DNA of 64,000 nucleotides from Alkalibacterium sp. (GCA_007692455.1 RECC01000060.1:37416-101415); one strand, 5' to 3'; positions 10,023-22,897 are shown, counted from the first letter of the stretch. Numbers and translations: made by a program. Notes: generated by a model not told the origin, from the sequence alone.

Positions 10023-12863
10023 ATGGCTAATGATAAGATTGAAGTAAGAGGAGCACGATCGCATAATTTGAAGAATATTAATGTCACTATTCCCAGAGAT
10101 AAACTAGTTGTTATGACAGGCCTTTCCGGATCCGGGAAAAGTTCTCTGGCATTCGACACGCTTTATGCTGAAGGACAGCGACGCTATGTTGAATCTCTTT
10201 CAGCATATGCAAGACAGTTTCTTGGACAAATGGACAAGCCGGATGTGGACAGTATTGAAGGGCTTAGTCCGGCCATCTCTATAGATCAGAAAACAACCAG
10301 CAATAACCCTCGGTCCACAGTGGGAACCGTAACGGAAATTAATGATTACATGCGTCTCATGTATGCGAGAATTGGGAAACCAATTTGTCCAAATGACGGG
10401 ACTGAAATCTCCAGTCAGTCGATTGAACAAATGGTTGACCGTGTCCTTGAATACCCTGAGCGTACTCGTCTGCAGATTTTAGCGCCCATAGTCAAAGAAA
10501 AAAAGGGCCAGCATAAAAAAGTACTGGAAAAAATTAAAAGTGAAGGTTATGTCCGTCTGAGAGTCGACAATGAGATTATGGACATTGGTGACGAAATAGA
10601 ACTGGATAAGAATAAAAAGCATTCCATTGAAGTAATTATTGACCGTATTGTTATTAAAGAAGGAATACGGTCACGCCTGTTTGACTCGCTCGAATCAGCC
10701 CTGTCACTAGCTGAAGGCTATGTACTAATCGATGTTATCGGAGAAGAGGAAGTACTCTTCAGCGAACACTATGCCTGCCCTAAATGCGGCTTTACACTGC
10801 CACCTCTGGAACCGAGACTATTTTCATTCAATGCCCCTTTTGGCGCCTGTTCAGAGTGTGATGGTCTGGGAACCAAACTGGAAGTGGATATAGATTTGGT
10901 CATTCCTGACCGAACCCTGTCTTTAGATGACGGAGCACTCCTTCCATGGCAGCCAATCAGTTCAAATTATTATCCTCAGATGCTGTCCCAAGCGTGTGAA
11001 GCGTTTGATATTGATACGACTGTGCCGTTTAACAAACTGACTAAAAAAAAGCAGGATATTATTTTAAACGGATCGAATGGCAAGAAATTTCACTTTCATT
11101 ATCAAAATGACTTTGGCAGTGTCCGTGATACGATGATCCCTTTTGAAGGTGTACTGAATAATATTTCGAGACGATACCATGAAACCAACAGTGATTTCAC
11201 TCGTAATCAGATGCAGCAGTATATGACTGAACTGGAGTGTCACGTCTGTCACGGGAAACGGCTCAGTAGAGAAGCGCTGTCTGTAAAAGTTGAAGGAATG
11301 GATATCGGAGAAATCAGTTTTCTCTCAGTGGAAAAATCCTATGCATTTATTGACTCACTTCATTTATCTGAAAAAGACCAGACAATTGCTCAGCCTATAA
11401 AAAAAGAAATCAAAGACCGTCTGTCTTTTCTGCAGAATGTCGGCTTGGATTACCTGACTCTCGGTAGAAAGGCAGGAACCTTGTCAGGGGGAGAAGCGCA
11501 GCGAATCAGACTTGCCACCCAGATAGGATCCAACCTGTCAGGAGTCTTGTATATTCTGGACGAACCATCGATTGGTCTGCATCAAAGAGATAACAATCGC
11601 TTAATCGAATCCTTAAAGAAAATGAGAGACCTTGGTAATACTCTCATTGTTGTGGAACATGATGAGGATACAATGAAAGCGGCGGATTACATTATTGACA
11701 TCGGCCCCGGTGCGGGAGAAGAAGGCGGAAACGTAGTCGCGCAGGGAACGCCCAAGGATATAATTGACCATCCATCCTCCATTACAGGAGCATACCTGTC
11801 TGGACGCAAATCCATTCCTGTTCCTGAACAGAGAAGAAATGAAGACAATGGCGAAATAGTTATAAAGGGTGCTCAGGAAAACAATTTAAAAAATGTCGAT
11901 GTTCGCTTTCCGCTGGGACGTTTTATATCAGTAACAGGCGTTTCGGGTTCCGGAAAAAGCTCTCTAGTCAATGAAATTTTGAGAAAAGCGCTGTCCAGAG
12001 AGGTCGGACGTTCAAAAGCCAGGCCGGGTAAGCACACATCCATTACCGGCTATGAGCAGCTCGAAAAAGTAATCGATATTGACCAGAGCCCTATCGGCAG
12101 AACGCCACGAAGTAATCCGGCGACATACACTAGTGTATTTGATGATATACGTGACATATTTGCCAAGACAAACGAGGCTAAAATGCGCGGCTACAAAAAA
12201 GGACGCTTCAGTTTTAATGTAAAAGGCGGACGGTGTGAAGCCTGTAAAGGAGACGGTATCCTAAAAATAGAAATGCACTTCCTTCCGGATGTCTATGTTC
12301 CTTGTGAAGTATGCAAGGGCACACGCTACAATTCAGAAACACTGGAAATTAAATACAAGGGTAAAAATATAGCAGATGTCCTTGCTATGACAATTGAAGA
12401 GGCAGTCGAATTCTTCTCGAATATTCCGAAAATCGAACGCAAATTGCAGACAATTATCGATGTAGGGCTAGGATATGTAACCCTAGGTCAGCCGGCAACG
12501 ACCTTGTCAGGTGGAGAAGCACAGCGTATGAAGCTGGCAAGCGAACTTCATAAGCGTCAGAATGGACATAATTTTTATATTCTTGACGAACCTACGACCG
12601 GCTTGCATGCAGACGATATCGCCCGACTTCTTAAAGTGTTGGATAGACTGGTGGAGGCTGGAAATACTGTGCTAGTTATTGAGCATAATCTGGACGTCAT
12701 TAAAGTGGCTGATTATATCATCGATCTGGGCCCTGAAGGCGGGGCAGGAGGCGGAAAAGTCATTGCTACTGGAACCCCGGAAAAGATTGCCGAGACAGAA
12801 GACAGCTACACCGGCTACTATCTGAAGCCGTTGCTTGATACAAAAAGTAAGGCATCCAGCTAG
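10023..12863 (+). CDS. uvrA: Excinuclease ABC subunit A
   Basis: 946 aa, two ABC domains ([29 protein letters not shown]), zinc-finger CxxC motifs. Confidence 0.98.
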   Translation: MANDKIEVRGARSHNLKNINVTIPRDKLVVMTGLSGSGKSSLAFDTLYAEGQRRYVESLSAYARQFLGQMDKPDVDSIEGLSPAISIDQKTTSNNPRSTVGTVTEINDYMRLMYARIGKPICPNDGTEISSQSIEQMVDRVLEYPERTRLQILAPIVKEKKGQHKKVLEKIKSEGYVRLRVDNEIMDIGDEIELDKNKKHSIEVIIDRIVIKEGIRSRLFDSLESALSLAEGYVLIDVIGEEEVLFSEHYACPKCGFTLPPLEPRLFSFNAPFGACSECDGLGTKLEVDIDLVIPDRTLSLDDGALLPWQPISSNYYPQMLSQACEAFDIDTTVPFNKLTKKKQDIILNGSNGKKFHFHYQNDFGSVRDTMIPFEGVLNNISRRYHETNSDFTRNQMQQYMTELECHVCHGKRLSREALSVKVEGMDIGEISFLSVEKSYAFIDSLHLSEKDQTIAQPIKKEIKDRLSFLQNVGLDYLTLGRKAGTLSGGEAQRIRLATQIGSNLSGVLYILDEPSIGLHQRDNNRLIESLKKMRDLGNTLIVVEHDEDTMKAADYIIDIGPGAGEEGGNVVAQGTPKDIIDHPSSITGAYLSGRKSIPVPEQRRNEDNGEIVIKGAQENNLKNVDVRFPLGRFISVTGVSGSGKSSLVNEILRKALSREVGRSKARPGKHTSITGYEQLEKVIDIDQSPIGRTPRSNPATYTSVFDDIRDIFAKTNEAKMRGYKKGRFSFNVKGGRCEACKGDGILKIEMHFLPDVYVPCEVCKGTRYNSETLEIKYKGKNIADVLAMTIEEAVEFFSNIPKIERKLQTIIDVGLGYVTLGQPATTLSGGEAQRMKLASELHKRQNGHNFYILDEPTTGLHADDIARLLKVLDRLVEAGNTVLVIEHNLDVIKVADYIIDLGPEGGAGGGKVIATGTPEKIAETEDSYTGYYLKPLLDTKSKASS

Positions 12864-12997
12864 AAAGGGATCAAAATCAGTCTCAAGGCCTATGACAAAA
12901 TGCCGTTAATCATTCATAATAGTTAATAGATAGTAAGGTGCCGTCGATGAACGCAGGCAATTATAGTGGTGTGTAAACATGACAAGGAGGCTACAAC

Positions 12998-14695
12998 ATG
13001 AATGAAAGAGATCGTATTTTAGAGCTGATGAAAAAAGGTGTCATATCTACGGAAGAAGGACTGGATTTACTGGAGTCAATTGCGAATAAAGAAGACAGAA
13101 AGCAGAACGAAGCAGAGTTCGACTCTTCTTTTGAGCAGGCTGACGAAGAAGAGCAAGCAGAACAGACTGCAGAAAGAAGTGCTGAGCAAAAAGAAGCCGA
13201 AGAAGCACTGGCAGAACTGGTTGCTGAAATTAATCAGTATTCGGTCGAGTTGGATGAAATCGATGAAGAGCTGGAATTGAAAAACAATCAACTGAATAGT
13301 AAGAAGGAAGAATTAAGTCAGGTACAAGCTCGTTCACATCAAGCATTGGAAGCTGAGAAACAAGAGATTGTTGAAAAAATCAAGGCAATTCAAAAAGAAC
13401 TTCAGCTAATTAAGCAGTTAGACGATGTAGACACGACCGATGAAATTGTGATGTTGAGAGAAGAAATAAATACACTGGATAAGCAGTTGCTTAATGTAGA
13501 GAAAAAAGAGCAGGATGTGAATCCGGAAGAAGAAACGGAGCTGCAGGCTGAAGTCGAAAACCTTGAAAGAGACGTGAAGCAGTTATCCGACAAAAAAGTC
13601 GAATTATCCAAACAATTGAATCGTTCGAAGATGAAACAGTGGACTTTGAAAGCAAAGCAGGCGACAACTCAATTTGAACTCCCTGAAGACTGGAAAAAAG
13701 ATGCAGAAGAAGAGTTGACAAAAGCCGGTCAGAGACTGGAAGCTGCTGGAAAAGATTGGTCCAAACGACTTAAAAAGAGTCTAGATGAAGCAGCCGAGAG
13801 TGATGTAACTAAGACAGTTAAGTCCAACCTGGAAAATGCTTTAGGACATTTTGACTGGAAAGATCTAAACCTCAAACTGCCGGTTCTCAGCTCTAAAGAA
13901 TTTAAGCGAGAATGGCGATTTGAAGACTCTACTGCTAGTATTTTGGATTTCAAACTTGCCAGTGGAAAAATCACGCTGAAAGCAGGCAAGGATGACACAG
14001 TTATCATTAAAGCCAGCGGAAAATTATATGGTAAAATGGATGAAGAAACACCTGAAGAATCATTTGATGTGAGAAGCACGGTGGCCATTGATGAAGATAA
14101 ACTGACTTGCCATATTCCTAACAAGCGTATCCATGCCGAACTGGAAGTTACACTCCCTGAACGAACTTATGACTACATTTCTCTGACACTGCTGAATGGC
14201 AAGGTTTCTGTTTCTGACTGCAATGCTAAAGATGTCTTTGTCAAATCAACTAACGGCTCTCTGACTTTTGAGAAACTGAAGGCAACTATGCTTGAAGCGA
14301 AAGGATCGAACGGTACCATTAGTATCGAAGAATCTGAGCTCAAAGATTTACTGGCAGGTTCAGTCAATGGAACAGTAGCATTTAGTGGTAGTGTGGAGAG
14401 TGCTGATGTATCGACTACCAACGGTGATATCAAATTGACATTTAAAGACGATAAAGTCATTCGTATCAATGCAAATACAGTTAACGGAAATGTTAAAATG
14501 GCTTTACCTAAAGAAAAGGCAATGGAAGGTAAAGCGAAAACAACATTTGGTAAAGTGAAGAGTCGTCTCTCTGGAATTGAACCGATCGAATCAACTGAAC
14601 AGTCATCGCAGATTAAGCGTGTCACTGGAGAAAAACCAATTGATTTCTTTGCAGGAACAACGACAGGAAACATTTTGTTAAAAGATGTAGACTAA
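12998..14695 (+). CDS. DUF4097-family beta-strand repeat protein with long N-terminal coiled coil (YvlB-like)
   Basis: N-term short HTH/SHOCT-like MNERDRILELMKKGVISTEEGLDLLE, acidic coiled coil, C-term NGKVSVSD/NGSLTFE/NGTISIEE/NGTVAFSG/NGDIKLTF repeats. Confidence 0.85.
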   Translation: MNERDRILELMKKGVISTEEGLDLLESIANKEDRKQNEAEFDSSFEQADEEEQAEQTAERSAEQKEAEEALAELVAEINQYSVELDEIDEELELKNNQLNSKKEELSQVQARSHQALEAEKQEIVEKIKAIQKELQLIKQLDDVDTTDEIVMLREEINTLDKQLLNVEKKEQDVNPEEETELQAEVENLERDVKQLSDKKVELSKQLNRSKMKQWTLKAKQATTQFELPEDWKKDAEEELTKAGQRLEAAGKDWSKRLKKSLDEAAESDVTKTVKSNLENALGHFDWKDLNLKLPVLSSKEFKREWRFEDSTASILDFKLASGKITLKAGKDDTVIIKASGKLYGKMDEETPEESFDVRSTVAIDEDKLTCHIPNKRIHAELEVTLPERTYDYISLTLLNGKVSVSDCNAKDVFVKSTNGSLTFEKLKATMLEAKGSNGTISIEESELKDLLAGSVNGTVAFSGSVESADVSTTNGDIKLTFKDDKVIRINANTVNGNVKMALPKEKAMEGKAKTTFGKVKSRLSGIEPIESTEQSSQIKRVTGEKPIDFFAGTTTGNILLKDVD

Positions 14696-14722
14696 AAATA
14701 ATGATGAAAAGAGGAGTGCATT

Positions 14723-15025
14723 ATGAAAAAACTAGCAAAATCCAAAGATAATGCAGTAATATTCGGAGTGTTGGGTGGATTGGGCGATTATTTCAATATC
14801 GATCCAGTATTACTGAGAGTTGTAGTGGTTGTGGCTACGTTCATAGGTGTGGGTTCAACTATTCCTATCTATCTACTCCTGGCATTAGTCATGCCTGATG
14901 GAGATGACAAGTCGTCTGATTCTTCTGCCCGATCAAAAAAATCTTCTCCTTTCGGAAGTGTTTCAGAAAAACCGAAAAGAAAAGAAGCTGAAAAAATAGA
15001 AGAGGAAGACTGGAGTGATTTTTAA
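14723..15025 (+). CDS. PspC domain protein (YvlC-like)
   Basis: KDNAVIFGVLGGLGDYFNIDPVLLRVVVVVATFIGVGSTIPIYLLLALVMPD. Confidence 0.9.
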   Translation: MKKLAKSKDNAVIFGVLGGLGDYFNIDPVLLRVVVVVATFIGVGSTIPIYLLLALVMPDGDDKSSDSSARSKKSSPFGSVSEKPKRKEAEKIEEEDWSDF

Positions 15026-15028
15026 AAA

Positions 15029-15361
15029 ATGAAATGGTGGCAGAGAATTTTAGCCAATACAATAATTTTTCTGGCATTAGCCGGTTTTTTAGAGGGGTTT
15101 ACTATCACTACATGGTCAACTGCCCTAATTGCTGCTGTTGTATTCGGGGTGCTGAATATCATAGTTAAGCCTATCTTAGTCATCTTATCCTTGCCGATAA
15201 CGCTTATGACATTAGGCCTATTCTATTTTATCATTAATGGACTGATGCTATGGTTGACTGCGGTCCTTGTGAGCGGTTTTGGATTCAGTTCCTTTGGTCT
15301 AGCCTTGTTAGTGGCATTGATTGTGTCCGCATTAAATGCGTTCTTCAATAGTAATCCCTAA
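15029..15361 (+). CDS. Phage holin family 4 membrane protein (YvlD-like)
   Basis: 110 aa, four TM; VLNIIVKPILVILSLPITLMTLGLFYFIINGLMLWLT. Confidence 0.9.
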   Translation: MKWWQRILANTIIFLALAGFLEGFTITTWSTALIAAVVFGVLNIIVKPILVILSLPITLMTLGLFYFIINGLMLWLTAVLVSGFGFSSFGLALLVALIVSALNAFFNSNP

Positions 15362-15371
15362 GGAATGAATG

Positions 15372-15403
15372 AAAGGTGTACGCAGAGGCGTGCACCTTTT
15401 TTT
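15372..15403 (+). terminator. Intrinsic terminator
   Basis: aaaggtgtacgc-agag-gcgtgcaccttttttt. Confidence 0.88.
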
Positions 15404-15589
15404 GTGTGCTGAGTGCCCATCGTAAAGTTCTCAGTATCTATTCATTCATACTAGCTATCCTGCCATCTAGTCCGTTTAAAAAGATTGAGGTTGTGTGTGT
15501 CTTGTATACTGCTGCGTTTCGTCTATAATGGAAGAGATAAATATGATATGATTAAAACGAGTTTGAATAAAAATTAAAGGAGTTTTCTA

Positions 15590-16528
15590 ATGACTGCTGC
15601 AGTAAAAATAGAAGAGTTAGTAAATGCAATGGACGATATAACTGTAGTCCTTGGAGAAGAAAATCTTGACAGAGAAATCAAGATAAGTGATTTATCCCGT
15701 CCCGCACTAGAGTTGACAGGGTATTTCAGTTTCTATCCGCAAGATCGTATTCAACTGCTAGGTAAAACCGAATTATCCTTTGCCGATAAAATGACCAGTG
15801 ACGAGCGTTATATTGTCATGAAACGGATGTGTCAGGCAGATACACCAGCCTTTCTGGTATCTCGCAGTCAGGAACCCCCAAAAGAACTTCTGAAAGCTGC
15901 TGAAGAGAAAGGAATACCTGTCTTAGTTTCGCAGCGTTCAACTACCCGTCTGTCTTCCAATGTCACAAACTTTCTGGAAGAACGTCTGGCTGAACGAATG
16001 TCTCAGCATGGTGTTCTTGTCGATATCTACGGTATGGGTGTGTTGATTATCGGAGATTCAGGCATAGGAAAATCAGAAACAGCTCTGGAGCTTATTCAGC
16101 GTGGACACCGTCTAGTCGCTGACGATCGAGTGGAGCTGTATATGATGGATGAAAGAAGAATTATTGGGGAACCACCAGAAATCCTTCGCCACCTCATAGA
16201 AATTAGAGGACTAGGAGTTATTGATGTCGTTAATTTATTTGGTGTCGGATCTATCCGTGCCAAAAAGACAGTGGATTTAGTTATAAATCTTGAACACTGG
16301 GATAAAAACCGCCAGTACGATCGTCTCGGTTACAACCTTGATAAAATGCGTTTCTTTAATGTGGAGATTCCTAAACTGTCCATCCCTGTTAAAGTAGGTC
16401 GTAATTTGTCTATTATTATAGAAATTGCAACTATGAACATTCGCGCGAAAGACATGGGATATGATGCCACTCAAACCTTTGAGAATAATCTGAGCAAACT
16501 CATCAATGAAAATTCCCAAAATAACTAA
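15590..16528 (+). CDS. hprK: HPr kinase/phosphorylase
   Basis: GDSGIGKSETALELIQRGHRLVADDRVEL and IEIRGLGVIDVVNLFG signatures. Confidence 0.98.
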   Translation: MTAAVKIEELVNAMDDITVVLGEENLDREIKISDLSRPALELTGYFSFYPQDRIQLLGKTELSFADKMTSDERYIVMKRMCQADTPAFLVSRSQEPPKELLKAAEEKGIPVLVSQRSTTRLSSNVTNFLEERLAERMSQHGVLVDIYGMGVLIIGDSGIGKSETALELIQRGHRLVADDRVELYMMDERRIIGEPPEILRHLIEIRGLGVIDVVNLFGVGSIRAKKTVDLVINLEHWDKNRQYDRLGYNLDKMRFFNVEIPKLSIPVKVGRNLSIIIEIATMNIRAKDMGYDATQTFENNLSKLINENSQNN

Positions 16529-16542
16529 TTGGAGGAACAGTA

Positions 16543-17415
16543 ATGAACGCAGCACTAGGAAGTATAGACCCGATAGCATTTAGACTAGGCCCTATTGAAG
16601 TGGCTTGGTACGGATTGATTATAGTCGTTGGAATGTTTGTCGCGGTATGGTTAAGTATGAAAGAAGCAAATAAACGTGGTATTGGTGAAGACTTTATTAT
16701 TGATCTGGCATTCTGGATTATACCGGCTGGAATTATTGGAGCACGGCTGTATTATGTGCTGTTTGAATTGCCGACCTATCTGGCTGATCCTCTCCGGATA
16801 TTTTATTTCTGGGAAGGCGGCTTGGCTATCTATGGCGGTCTGATACTCGGATTTATCACATTGTATATGTACAGTGAAAAAAGGAATGTGCCTGTCTGGC
16901 TGCTGGTGGATGTTCTTGCTCCTCACGTCATGATTGCTCAGGCAATTGGAAGATGGGGGAACTTCATCAATCAGGAAGCACATGGAACAGAAGTAACACG
17001 TGAGTTCCTTGAAGGCCTCCGCTTACCTGAATTTATTATAGAACAGATGAATATTGGTGGGGCATACTATCATCCCACTTTCCTTTACGAATCAGTCTGG
17101 AATGTTATTGGATTTACCATATTGATGATTGTAAGGGCACAGACCAGGTTATTGAGAAGGGGAGAAGCTTTCTTAGGCTATCTTGGCTGGTACGGTTTAG
17201 GTCGCTTCTTCATTGAAGGTCTGCGCACCGACAGTCTGTATATGGGTGGTTTCAGAGTTTCTCAGGTGTTGTCACTTCTTTTATTCGTAGGCAGTATCGG
17301 GTTAATAGTTTACAGACGATTCTACGAGTATCCTAAGCCGCCTTATTATACTGAAGGAACTAAACCTGAAATAGAATTTGAAGAAAAAAAGAAAAAGTAC
17401 GAAGCGAATAAATAA
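16543..17415 (+). CDS. lgt: Prolipoprotein diacylglyceryl transferase
   Basis: YGLIIVVGM, GRWGNFINQEAHG; downstream of hprK. Confidence 0.97.
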   Translation: MNAALGSIDPIAFRLGPIEVAWYGLIIVVGMFVAVWLSMKEANKRGIGEDFIIDLAFWIIPAGIIGARLYYVLFELPTYLADPLRIFYFWEGGLAIYGGLILGFITLYMYSEKRNVPVWLLVDVLAPHVMIAQAIGRWGNFINQEAHGTEVTREFLEGLRLPEFIIEQMNIGGAYYHPTFLYESVWNVIGFTILMIVRAQTRLLRRGEAFLGYLGWYGLGRFFIEGLRTDSLYMGGFRVSQVLSLLLFVGSIGLIVYRRFYEYPKPPYYTEGTKPEIEFEEKKKKYEANK

Positions 17416-17439
17416 TGCTGAGTTAAAGGAGAGGGAACA

Positions 17440-18441
17440 GTGAATAAAAAAATAGCTGTATTGGGTGCGGGTTCGTGGGGAAGTGCCTTAGCAAATGTAC
17501 TTTTTGAGAATGGTCATCAAGTTACACTCTGGACAAGGGATGAAAAACAGCGAGATGAAATTAATACCGAACATACCAATAAACACTATTTACCTGATTT
17601 TACTTTTCCTGATAATATCATTGCCACAAATCAGCTGGAAGAGGCTCTGAAAGAAGCAGAAGCGGTTGTTTTTGTCATACCGACTAAAGCTATTCGAGAT
17701 GTTTCCAGGCAAGTTAGTTCTGTTCTGGGCCATCCCATTACAGTTATACACGCATCCAAAGGTCTGGAAGAGAACAGTTACAAGCGAATTTCCACTATTT
17801 TATCAGAAGAATTACCTTCTGAGTATGTAAAAGGCATTGTAGCTTTGTCCGGGCCGAGTCATGCGGAAGAAGTGATTAAGAGAGATTTAACAACCATAAC
17901 AGCAGCTTCAGAAAATGAAGAGGCTGCTATACTAACTCAGGAACTGTTTATTAATGATTATTTCAGAGTCTACACTAATTCTGATATTACTGGTGTGGAA
18001 ATCGGAGCCGCATTAAAAAATATTATTGCTCTGGGTGCCGGTGTGATTGCCGGTTTGGGTTATGGAGATAATGCTAAAGCAGGTTTAGTCACAAGAGGCC
18101 TGGCTGAAATTAGCCGGCTGGGTGTTGAACTAGGTGCAGATCCATTGACGTTTATGGGACTCAGTGGCGTAGGGGATTTAATCGTCACGTGTACAAGTTC
18201 GCATTCGAGAAACTGGAGAGCAGGCTATCAGCTTGGCAAAGGTAAAGACGTTGAGACTGTCCTCGATGAAATGGGAATGGTTGTCGAAGGAATTTCAACA
18301 ACTAAAGCAACTCATGAACTGGCCAGACTGAACAACATTGACATGCCTATTACGGAAGCAATCTATAGTGTGGTTTACAACCAATTAGATGTTAAAGATG
18401 TTATACTGAATTTAATGCAGCGTGAGGGAAAGTCGGAATAG
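17440..18441 (+). CDS. gpsA: NAD(P)H-dependent glycerol-3-phosphate dehydrogenase
   Basis: GAGSWGSALANVL, ALSGPSHAEEV, KNIIALGAGVIAGLGYGDNAKAGLVTRGLAE. Confidence 0.97.
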   Translation: MNKKIAVLGAGSWGSALANVLFENGHQVTLWTRDEKQRDEINTEHTNKHYLPDFTFPDNIIATNQLEEALKEAEAVVFVIPTKAIRDVSRQVSSVLGHPITVIHASKGLEENSYKRISTILSEELPSEYVKGIVALSGPSHAEEVIKRDLTTITAASENEEAAILTQELFINDYFRVYTNSDITGVEIGAALKNIIALGAGVIAGLGYGDNAKAGLVTRGLAEISRLGVELGADPLTFMGLSGVGDLIVTCTSSHSRNWRAGYQLGKGKDVETVLDEMGMVVEGISTTKATHELARLNNIDMPITEAIYSVVYNQLDVKDVILNLMQREGKSE

Positions 18442-18478
18442 CGTCTTTCGCCTGACTGCTTATAAATAATTTGAGGAG

Positions 18479-19426
18479 TTGAGAGTGGTGCAGAAAGTAA
18501 GAAAGGCCATTATACCTGCAGCGGGTTATGGAACACGGTTCCTGCCGGCTACCAAAGCTATGCCTAAAGAAATGATACCTATAGTAGATAAACCGACTAT
18601 TCAGTTTATAGTAGAAGAAGCAATTGCTTCTGGGATTGAAGATATTTTAATTATTACTGGGAAACTGAAACGACCGATTGAAGATCATTTTGATTCAAAT
18701 CCTGAACTGGAAGAGAATCTTCGGGCAAAAGGTAAGCACGAACTACTGGAACTCGTTGAAGAAACGACCGGATTGAATCTTTATTTTGCCAGACAGGCTT
18801 ATCCTCTGGGATTGGGCCATGCTGTACTTCAGGCTAAAGCCTTTGTAGGGAATGAACCTTTTGTCATTATGCTAGGTGATGATGTCATGGTAGATGAAGA
18901 ACCCCTGACAAAACAGCTGATTGACAGCTACGAGAAAACACATGCGTCAAACATTGCCGTGATGAAGGTACCTCACGAAGAGACATCCAGTTACGGTATT
19001 ATAGACCCCGAAGCAGAAGCTGGTGAAGGGCTGTATAATGTCCGTAAGTTTGTAGAAAAGCCTGATCCTGAAGATGCACCGAGCGATTTGGCTATTATAG
19101 GACGGTACCTGCTGACACCTGAGATTTTTGATATTCTAGAGCACGTTGAGCCTGGAAAAGGCGGAGAAATTCAGCTGACCGATGCGATTGACATACTTAA
19201 TAAAACGCAGCGGGTCTTTGCTAAGGAATTTAAAGGTGAGCGTTATGATGTGGGAGATAAATTCGGCTTTCTAAAAACCACTATACAATACGGGCTGAAG
19301 CATCCACAGGTCAAGGACGATCTGAGAGCGTATATTCTCGAATTGTCGAAAGAACTTGAAAATGGTAACGTGGAGAATAAAATGCATCCGGAAGAACATG
19401 TCCTTGAAGATGCTAAAGAAAAATAA
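18479..19426 (+). CDS. galU: UTP-glucose-1-phosphate uridylyltransferase (start possibly GTG at about 18487)
   Basis: [34 protein letters not shown]. Confidence 0.96.
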   Translation: MRVVQKVRKAIIPAAGYGTRFLPATKAMPKEMIPIVDKPTIQFIVEEAIASGIEDILIITGKLKRPIEDHFDSNPELEENLRAKGKHELLELVEETTGLNLYFARQAYPLGLGHAVLQAKAFVGNEPFVIMLGDDVMVDEEPLTKQLIDSYEKTHASNIAVMKVPHEETSSYGIIDPEAEAGEGLYNVRKFVEKPDPEDAPSDLAIIGRYLLTPEIFDILEHVEPGKGGEIQLTDAIDILNKTQRVFAKEFKGERYDVGDKFGFLKTTIQYGLKHPQVKDDLRAYILELSKELENGNVENKMHPEEHVLEDAKEK

Positions 19427-19593
19427 ACTGTCATAAAATGATTCAGCTTCTTTTATAATAAACAGTAAATACCTGTTTGTTGTGAAAGAAGCTTTTGCTC
19501 TTGACATATTATCTCAGTTTAGTATACTGATAAAGGATTAAACAAAACTTACAAAAAGTAAGCATGTGAAACGAGTAATCAATCAGTATATAA

Positions 19594-20568
<975 letters not shown>

Positions 20569-20589
20569 CCTGCAGTCCAACAAAAAAAT

Positions 20590-20636
20590 GCTGCACGGGA
20601 ATTATACATTAAGTATAAAGCCTGTGCAGTCTTTTT
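20590..20636 (+). terminator. Intrinsic terminator after trxB
   Basis: ctgcacggg ... cctgtgcagtcttttt. Confidence 0.8.
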
Positions 20637-20784
20637 AATTAAGCATATATTCCTGCTCAGTGATGTTCAGATTAAGTGCACCACAGATCACGTGTATACT
20701 TTTTTCATGCAAGAAATAGCTAATAATGGTACAATAAGGGCAGAAACAGTAAGCGCTCTATACATAATTCAGAAAAGAGGGAAA

Positions 20785-22515
20785 ATGATGAATTGGAAAG
20801 AAACTTATGAAACGTGGCTAAAAAGTGAAAAACTGGATGCAGAACTGAAGAAGGAACTGGAAGAACACAAGGCAGACGAAGCTGTTCTAGAAGATGCATT
20901 TTATACGTCACTTGAATTTGGGACAGCAGGGATGCGTGGAATCATTGGAGCAGGAACGAATCGAATGAACGCCTACACTGTGAGACAGGCAACTGAAGGG
21001 CTAGCTTTATACTTAGAAAGTAAAGGCAGTGAATTTGCTGAACGGGGAGTGGCTATTGCATACGATTCTCGTCACAAGTCTCCGGAATTTGCAGTTGAGG
21101 CTGCAAAGACACTAGCTGCTCATGGCATCAAAGCTTTTGTCTTCGAAGAGCTGCGGGCAACGCCTGAACTTTCTTTTGCAGTCAGACATTTTAAAGCGGC
21201 AGCAGGTATAATGATTACCGCCAGCCATAACCCCCCTGAGTATAACGGGTATAAAGTTTACGGGGATGATGGTGCACAGCTTCCACCTGCAGAGGCAGAC
21301 GAATTAACTGAATACGTAAGAAGTGTTACAGATTTATTGTCAATCGCCACGGTTTCAGAAGACGAGGCGAAAGAAAAAGATCTGCTTAAGATTGTTGGTA
21401 AAGAAGTAGACCGCGTCTATCTTGACTACCTAAAAACGGTTACCATAGATCAGGATCTAATAGACCGTCAAGGCAGAAACTTGAAAATTATTTTTACGCC
21501 CCTTCATGGAACTGGGAAAATGATTGGAATGAAAGCTTTAAAACAGGCTGGTTTCAAAAATGTTTCTTTAGTTGAGCAGCAGGCAGAACCTGACCCGGAT
21601 TTTTCAACTGTCAAATCACCGAATCCTGAAGATCCGAAAGCGTTCGAAATGGCTATGAAACAGGCAGAAAAAGAAAATGCGGATATTCTTATTGCAACTG
21701 ACCCCGATGCAGACCGTCTTGGGATGGCAGTGAAGACCACAGAAGGCCACTATGAAGTATTATCCGGTAATCAGATTGCCAGTCTCTTGGTGGATTACAT
21801 TCTCAATGCGCACACAAAACTGGGCACGTTGCCGCAGGGCAGCATCATCCTTAAGTCAATTGTATCCAGTGAACTCCCAGCGGTTATAGCAGATAAGTAT
21901 GGCGTGCAGTCAATGGATGTACTGACTGGGTTCAAGTTTATCGCCCAAAAAATCAAGGAATTCGAAGAAACGCACGAGCATACGTTTATGTTCGGCTTTG
22001 AAGAAAGCTACGGCTATCTGATTCAGCCATTTGTCAGAGATAAAGACGCCATTCAGGCACTTGTGATGGTTGCAGAAATGGCAGCATTCCATAAGGAAGA
22101 AGAAAACAGCTGCTTTGATGCCTTGCATGATTTATATCATCAGCATGGTCATTACAGAGAGAAGACCATCTCCATTACCATGGAAGGGATGGAAGGTACT
22201 AAAAAAATCCAGTCACTAATGGAGGCTATGAGAAAAGAGTCGCCTAAGGAATTTGGAGGCATCAAAGTCTGTAAAGCAGAAGATTTCAGAGAACAGGTTA
22301 GAACAGTTAAATCTGTCGAAGAACCAATCAACTTGCCTAAAGCGAATGTGTTGAAATATACATTGGCTGATTCAAGTTGGATCGCAGCGCGTCCTTCCGG
22401 AACTGAACCGAAAATTAAATTCTATATGTCAGCAATGGATGATTCCGGTGTTGTTGTAGAAGAGAAATTGGAAGCTTTTGAAGCAGATATTCAGTCAATT
22501 ATAGACAACCACTAA
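20785..22515 (+). CDS. pgcA: Phospho-sugar mutase (alpha-phosphoglucomutase)
   Basis: TASHNPPEYNGYKVYGDDGAQ, ATDPDADRLG, RPSGTEPKIKFY; start taken at MNWKETYETWL (ATG 20785 or 20788) rather than the longer ORF at 20692. Confidence 0.93.
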   Translation: MMNWKETYETWLKSEKLDAELKKELEEHKADEAVLEDAFYTSLEFGTAGMRGIIGAGTNRMNAYTVRQATEGLALYLESKGSEFAERGVAIAYDSRHKSPEFAVEAAKTLAAHGIKAFVFEELRATPELSFAVRHFKAAAGIMITASHNPPEYNGYKVYGDDGAQLPPAEADELTEYVRSVTDLLSIATVSEDEAKEKDLLKIVGKEVDRVYLDYLKTVTIDQDLIDRQGRNLKIIFTPLHGTGKMIGMKALKQAGFKNVSLVEQQAEPDPDFSTVKSPNPEDPKAFEMAMKQAEKENADILIATDPDADRLGMAVKTTEGHYEVLSGNQIASLLVDYILNAHTKLGTLPQGSIILKSIVSSELPAVIADKYGVQSMDVLTGFKFIAQKIKEFEETHEHTFMFGFEESYGYLIQPFVRDKDAIQALVMVAEMAAFHKEEENSCFDALHDLYHQHGHYREKTISITMEGMEGTKKIQSLMEAMRKESPKEFGGIKVCKAEDFREQVRTVKSVEEPINLPKANVLKYTLADSSWIAARPSGTEPKIKFYMSAMDDSGVVVEEKLEAFEADIQSIIDNH

Positions 22516-22541
22516 GTATCGATCATCAGGAGGGTACTATT

Positions 22542-22739
22542 TTGGAAAAAAATGTCGGCAATAGTGATAAATGGCTACGACTAATAATGGCAGCATTAAT
22601 TTTCCCACTGCTTTTTGTTATTAAAGGCCCTGTAAAATGGGCTGGCTTAGTGTCCGTTCCATTACTAGGGACTGCATTAATGGGCAGATGTGGATTATAT
22701 GCCGCTCTAGGTATCAATACCTGTAAGCTTGAAAATTAA
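22542..22739 (+). CDS. DUF2892 / YgaP-like small membrane protein
   Basis: MEKNVGNSDKWLRLIMAALIFPLLF...LLGTALMGRCGLYAALGINTCK; gaggg SD and TTG start. Confidence 0.8.
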   Translation: MEKNVGNSDKWLRLIMAALIFPLLFVIKGPVKWAGLVSVPLLGTALMGRCGLYAALGINTCKLEN

Positions 22740-22746
22740 TCGGGAG

Positions 22747-22779
22747 AAGCTGTACAGCAATCGCTGTGCAGCTTTTTTA
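22747..22779 (+). terminator. Intrinsic terminator
   Basis: agctgtacagc-aatc-gctgtgcagctttttt. Confidence 0.88.
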
Positions 22780-22897
22780 TATGAACAGGATATGACTCTT
22801 TTAAAGTTGAGTGTACATGACACGCCAGGGATGTTATAATAATAAGAAGTCAGTAAACGATTATGAAAACGCTATTGACATTAAGGGAGTGGAGCCA

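Noticed and set aside
13038-13280. 80-aa plus-strand ORF within the yvlB-like gene
   Set aside because: Out-of-frame overlap with a well-supported CDS in an A-rich coiled-coil region; Lys/Ser/Trp-rich translation is artefactual.
22811-22897. Longer rapZ N-terminus in the ORF track (MYMTRQGCYNNKKSVNDYENAIDIKGVEP)
   Set aside because: Not typical of RapZ; the ATG at 22898 with a gggag-type SD gives the canonical N-terminus MNENLELVIITGMSGAGK.
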